A DNA stretch of 8,783 nucleotides from Paracoccaceae bacterium. GTDB lineage: Bacteria; Pseudomonadota; Alphaproteobacteria; Rhodobacterales; Rhodobacteraceae. The stretch covers positions 1-8,783 of the forward strand of contig JAFIEC010000387.1 in the NCBI GenBank assembly GCA_020832725.1, in the 5' to 3' direction. The notes beneath the pieces are model-generated. The model worked only from the letters and a program-made list of their open reading frames with translations, was not told where the DNA came from and ran no database searches. The position numbers were made by a program, and so were the translations under genes. Within the stretch, counting starts at the first letter, position 1; each line of letters starts with the position of its first letter. Shown here piece by piece: positions 6,064 to 8,783 of this stretch.

Positions 6064-6155
6064 CGATCGTCGGCGCCCCCGGCGCTCGGCTGACATGATC
6101 TTGTCGGGCGTTGCGCGATCTGTCGCACGTCATATGTCCGGCAGGCCACGGAATC

Positions 6156-6173
6156 ATGTCTGTTACATGACAG
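6156..6173 (-). promoter_or_regulatory. Pho box (PhoB binding site) upstream of phoU
   Basis: On the minus strand the site reads CTGTCATGTAACAGACAT: a perfect CTGTCAT, a 4-base AT-rich linker GTAA, then CAGACAT, which matches 5 of 7 positions. This is the known layout of two 7-mers at 11-bp spacing. A third, poorer 7-mer GTGTTAC precedes it at the same spacing (6178-6184, linker CTAA). It faces phoU-phoB. The possible -10 (ACATAT, about 6133-6138) is somewhat farther downstream than usual. Confidence 0.75.
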
Positions 6174-6189
6174 TTAGGTAACACATCGA

Positions 6190-6236
6190 GCCCGCCGCAA
6201 GGCCAGCCCGCCGGGGGTTTCGCGCCGAATGCGGGC
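6190..6236 (-). terminator. Weak hairpin candidate after phoR
   Basis: GCCCGCC occurs twice (6190-6196 and 6206-6212); GCCCGC of either copy can pair with GCGGGC at 6231-6236, 20 bases beyond the phoR stop. There is no T-run. It might end the phoR transcript before the Pho box, or be chance in GC-rich DNA. Confidence 0.25.
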
Positions 6237-6256
6237 CGTACGCCCCGTGGCACCGG

Positions 6257-7417
6257 TCAGGCCGCAGGCAGCACGACGGAGAAGGAGCTCCCCTCGCCCT
6301 TGCGGCTCTCCACGTTCAGCCGGCCCCGGTGACGGTTCACGATATGCTTGACGATGGCGAGGCCCAGACCCGTGCCCCCCATTGCCCGGGAGCGGTGGCT
6401 GTCCACCCGGTAGAATCGTTCGGTGATCCGCGGAAGGTGGATCTGGTCGATCCCCTCGCCGTAGTCGATGACATCGACGCGCACCGCCGGGCCGGTAAAG
6501 CCCGGCAGGCTGGGCAGGCAACGCAGCGAAATCGTGACCCGTCCGCCGAGGCCGCCGTACTTGAGGGCGTTTTCCACAAGATTGTGGAAAACCTGGATAA
6601 GCTGGTCGCGGTCGCCCCGCACCCTTGGCCCCTCCCCCGGGGCGGGCAGGCTGGTTTCGGGGGCCTCGGCGCCGTTCTGGGGAAAGTGGCGCAACTCCAC
6701 CTTCAGGCCGCTGTCCTCGACCATGGGGCGCAGCGCGGCCAGGGTGGTGCGCAGCACATCGCCCATGACCACCACCTCGCGCGGGCGGACCCGCTCGTTC
6801 GCCTCGACGCGCGACAAAGACAGCAGATCGGCGATCAGCCGGTTCATGCGCATCGCCTCGGCTTCCATGATGCCAAGAAAGCGCTCCCGCGCATCGGGGT
6901 CGTTGCGGGCGGCCCCGCGCAGGGTCTCGATGAAGCCCACCAGCGCTGTCAGCGGCGAGCGCAATTCGTGGCTGACATTGGCCACGAAGTCGCGCCGCAT
7001 CTGCTCGGCTTCCTCGATATGGCTGATGTCGTTGAAGCTGACCACGGCACCATCGATGCCGGTCTCGGCCGCGCTCACGGGGGCGACCACGATCGACCAT
7101 GTGATCTCGGTGCCGGGCGTGTCCACCACAAGGCGGGCCTCGGCGTGGAGCCTGCGCCGCAGCCCCTGCTCGACGGCGGCAAGTGCCTCGGGCTGGCGCA
7201 GCACGGCATAGAAGGGCTGCCCCTCGCATCCCGCGCCCAGCAGATCCTGCGCCGCCGCGTTGGCGATCAGGATGGTGTCTTCGATATCCACCACCAGAAC
7301 CGGCTCGGCCAGCCCGGCCAGAAGGGTGGCGACCTGCAGACGTGGAAAGACGGGCGCCGCTGCAACGTCCTTTTCCGGCGCGCCGGTCGGAGAATCTGAG
7401 GAAGGCATACGCCACAT
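6257..7417 (-). CDS. phoR: Phosphate regulon sensor histidine kinase PhoR (soluble form)
   Basis: A PAS-HisKA-HATPase kinase, 386 aa from the ATG at 7417. It phosphorylates PhoB at low phosphate. The PAS domain is at about 30-135 (LAEPVLVVDIEDTILIANAA, then VVSFNDISHIEEAEQ). The H box FVANVSHELRSPLTALVGF has the phosphorylated His at 150. The catalytic domain has the N box FHNLVENALKYG (277-288), G1 box DYGEGI and G2 box GGTGLGL (347-353), with the PhoR-like TERFYRVD between them. No membrane helix is seen anywhere, unlike E. coli PhoR, so it is probably cytosolic or held by partners. A segment of about 20 residues rich in Pro and Gly separates HisKA from the ATPase domain. The start is uncertain: an ATG at 7474 adds 19 residues in rare, AT-ended codons and sits in a hairpin; an ATG at 7408 is also possible. 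Genes downstream on the strand are phoU and phoB. Confidence 0.93.
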   Translation of the reverse strand: MWRMPSSDSPTGAPEKDVAAAPVFPRLQVATLLAGLAEPVLVVDIEDTILIANAAAQDLLGAGCEGQPFYAVLRQPEALAAVEQGLRRRLHAEARLVVDTPGTEITWSIVVAPVSAAETGIDGAVVSFNDISHIEEAEQMRRDFVANVSHELRSPLTALVGFIETLRGAARNDPDARERFLGIMEAEAMRMNRLIADLLSLSRVEANERVRPREVVVMGDVLRTTLAALRPMVEDSGLKVELRHFPQNGAEAPETSLPAPGEGPRVRGDRDQLIQVFHNLVENALKYGGLGGRVTISLRCLPSLPGFTGPAVRVDVIDYGEGIDQIHLPRITERFYRVDSHRSRAMGGTGLGLAIVKHIVNRHRGRLNVESRKGEGSSFSVVLPAA

Positions 7418-7473
7418 GCTCGTCGCTGGTTCCGCAACCGCTTCTATCGCGCGAATGTGACACCTGCGCGTCA

Positions 7474-7494
7474 TTCCCGAAAGGGGGTCGGGAA
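7474..7494 (-). terminator. Hairpin between the PLP-enzyme gene and phoR
   Basis: TTCCCGA (7474-7480) and TCGGGAA (7488-7494) are perfect inverted copies around a 7-base loop, starting 15 bases after the PLP-enzyme stop. No T-run follows. It may end or stabilise that transcript. It also overlaps the upstream candidate start codon of phoR. Confidence 0.45.
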
Positions 7495-7509
7495 CGACGG
7501 CGCGACGGA

Positions 7510-8783
7510 TCAGTCGTCGAGGGCGGCAGCGATCGCGCGTTCAAGCTCCTCCTTGAGCAGCTCGATATCCTCGATCCCGACCGAGAGCCGGAACGTGCCC
7601 TCGGTGATCCCCTGCTCCACGCGCTCGGTCCGGGGCATGGAGCGGTGCGAGGAGGAGACCGGATGCGACAGCGTTGTGGCGATGTCGCCCAGCGTCGGCG
7701 CAAAGGCCAGCCCGCCCGCACCCCGCACGAACCGGTTGGCGCGCGGCCGACCGATGCCCAGCCGGAAGGTGACGATATTGCCCCATTGCCCGCCGAACAG
7801 CCTCTGGGCAAGCGCGTGGTCGGGATGATCGGCCCTGCCCGGATACAGAACCTGCTCCACCTGCGGCAGGTCGGCCAGATGGTCGGCCAGTTCGGCCGCA
7901 TTCTCGCACACGCGGTCATAGCGCAGGGCAAAGGAATGCAGCCCCCGCTCGGCCAGCCAGCAATCGAAGGGGCTGGGTGTCAGCCCCCAAGTGATCGCGG
8001 CATCCTCGATATCGGCGCGCAGCTCCGGGTCGCGGGCAGCGACATAGCCAAGCGTCGCGTCGGAATGGCCTGCCAGCAGCTTGGTGACCGAATGCACGAC
8101 GATATCGGCCCCCCATTCGAAGGGACGGAAGGCGCGCGGAGTGGTGAAGGTATTGTCCACCATCACAAGCGCGCCTGCCTCCCTTGCGGCGGCGATGATG
8201 CCGGGAATGTCGGCCACCCGCAATGTGGGGTTCGAAACGGTCTCGACCACGATCAGGCGCGTCTCGGGGCGGATGGCGGCGGCGATGGCGGCGGCGTCGG
8301 TCGGGTCGGCCACGGTGACCGGAAATCCCAGACGCGGCAGATCGCGGCGCAGCATCCGGGTGGTGCGGCCATAAAGCTGTGTCGCCCCGAGGACATGATC
8401 GCCCTCGGACAGAACGGCAAGTGCCGCCGCAGCGATGGCACCCATGCCCGAGGAGGTGATGATCCCCCCTTCCCCGGCATCGCGCTCCAGCCCTTCCAGC
8501 CAGTCGATCTTGGTCGCGAGGACCTGGGCATTGGGGTGGCCCTCGCGGGCATAGACCGGCGCGGGGGCCCGGCCCTCATAGGCGGCATCCAGCGCGTCGG
8601 GGCTCTCGGCCACGTAGACGGCGGATTGATAAAGGGGTGTGACCAGCGGTGTGGAGGGAAAGGCGCGCGGGGCCTCCCGCCGCACAAGCGAACGCCCGGG
8701 GCGGGCTGCGGTGGGCTGTGGGGCTGCTGCGGCTATGGGGGGCCTGTCGGGCGGGACGCCCGCATCGGGCGGCACGCCCGCGT
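7510..8783 (-). CDS. PLP-dependent Cys/Met metabolism enzyme (cystathionine gamma-synthase/lyase family), start not certain
   Basis: At least 421 aa from GTG at 8775, with the frame open to the window edge, so the real start may lie outside. Fold-type I PLP enzymes of this family make or break C-S bonds in trans-sulfuration or methionine synthesis. Residue numbers count from 8775: cofactor-contact motif YAREGHP (75-81), phosphate-loop SSGMGAI (108-114), ring-stacking Tyr135 in QLYG, Asp207 in VDNTF bonding the pyridine nitrogen, and Schiff-base Lys232 in HSVTKLLAGHSD. The end shows TLGDIATTLSHP and FRLSVGIED with the substrate-carboxylate Arg396. All catalytic residues are present, so it should be active, but synthase, lyase and sulfhydrylase cannot be told apart by eye. 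The first 27 residues are low complexity (Pro, Ala) and include a repeated AGVPPD. No other gene of methionine synthesis is visible beside it. Confidence 0.85.
   Translation of the reverse strand, partial: AGVPPDAGVPPDRPPIAAAAPQPTAARPGRSLVRREAPRAFPSTPLVTPLYQSAVYVAESPDALDAAYEGRAPAPVYAREGHPNAQVLATKIDWLEGLERDAGEGGIITSSGMGAIAAAALAVLSEGDHVLGATQLYGRTTRMLRRDLPRLGFPVTVADPTDAAAIAAAIRPETRLIVVETVSNPTLRVADIPGIIAAAREAGALVMVDNTFTTPRAFRPFEWGADIVVHSVTKLLAGHSDATLGYVAARDPELRADIEDAAITWGLTPSPFDCWLAERGLHSFALRYDRVCENAAELADHLADLPQVEQVLYPGRADHPDHALAQRLFGGQWGNIVTFRLGIGRPRANRFVRGAGGLAFAPTLGDIATTLSHPVSSSHRSMPRTERVEQGITEGTFRLSVGIEDIELLKEELERAIAAALDD

Noticed and set aside
4709..6093. Plus-strand open frames across phoB and phoU
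   Set aside because: His/Gln/Val-rich shadows of the real minus-strand genes; no motifs and no ribosome sites.
6329..7399. 356-aa plus-strand open frame across phoR
   Set aside because: Antisense shadow of phoR, rich in His, Gln and Gly without a recognisable domain.
6174..7931. 585-aa minus-strand open frame covering phoR and the end of the PLP-enzyme gene
   Set aside because: A different frame of the same strand, Arg/Gly/Pro-rich, absent of family motifs. The true phoR and PLP frames carry all catalytic residues.
1..8783. Mobile element, CRISPR array, phage or defence system
   Set aside because: No terminal repeats, spacer-repeat pattern, transposase, integrase, nuclease or toxin motifs were seen. 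Gene content is core housekeeping and regulation.

Overview
This window looks like ordinary chromosomal DNA of a GC-rich alphaproteobacterium, most likely in or near the Rhodobacteraceae. That rests on the strong G/C preference at third codon positions, the form of RpsB and Tsf, a soluble PhoR, and the FOXRED1-like oxidase. The placement comes from protein recognition by eye; no search was run. I saw no rRNA, tRNA, CRISPR array, transposase, integrase or phage gene.

Layout. (1) At the left edge is the start of a PfkB-family sugar/nucleoside kinase on the minus strand (cut at base 1), diverging from the ribosomal operon. (2) 346-2132: rpsB (ribosomal protein S2) and tsf (elongation factor Ts), plus strand, with an 80-bp spacer holding a perfect 10-bp hairpin. 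(3) 2133-2339: a structured gap between convergent genes, with hairpins and a 12-bp palindrome. (4) 2340-3179: a LuxR-type regulator on the minus strand, diverging from (5) 3292-4479: an FAD oxidoreductase of the DAO superfamily that resembles mitochondrial FOXRED1. (6) 4480-4621: a convergent gap with a very AT-rich 16-bp perfect palindrome. (7) 4622-7417, all minus strand: phoR, then a 205-bp gap with a Pho box, then phoU and phoB, which overlap by ATGA. (8) 7510 to the right edge: a PLP enzyme of the Cys/Met metabolism (cystathionine gamma-synthase/lyase) family, upstream of phoR on the same strand.

How the genes work together. rpsB-tsf is the usual translation operon. phoR-phoU-phoB is the phosphate-starvation system: the kinase PhoR and the adaptor PhoU control the response regulator PhoB, which probably binds the Pho box upstream of phoU and so regulates its own operon. 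The pstSCAB phosphate transporter, often located between phoR and phoU, is absent here. The LuxR-type regulator may control the divergent oxidoreductase through their shared 112-bp spacer, but only the arrangement supports this.

I found no convincing new multi-gene system. The observations most worth checking are the rpsB-tsf hairpin with its duplicated arm, the separation of pst from phoR/phoU/phoB, the extra segment in PhoR, the LuxR protein with a degenerate signal pocket beside the FOXRED1-like oxidase, and the AT-rich palindrome.
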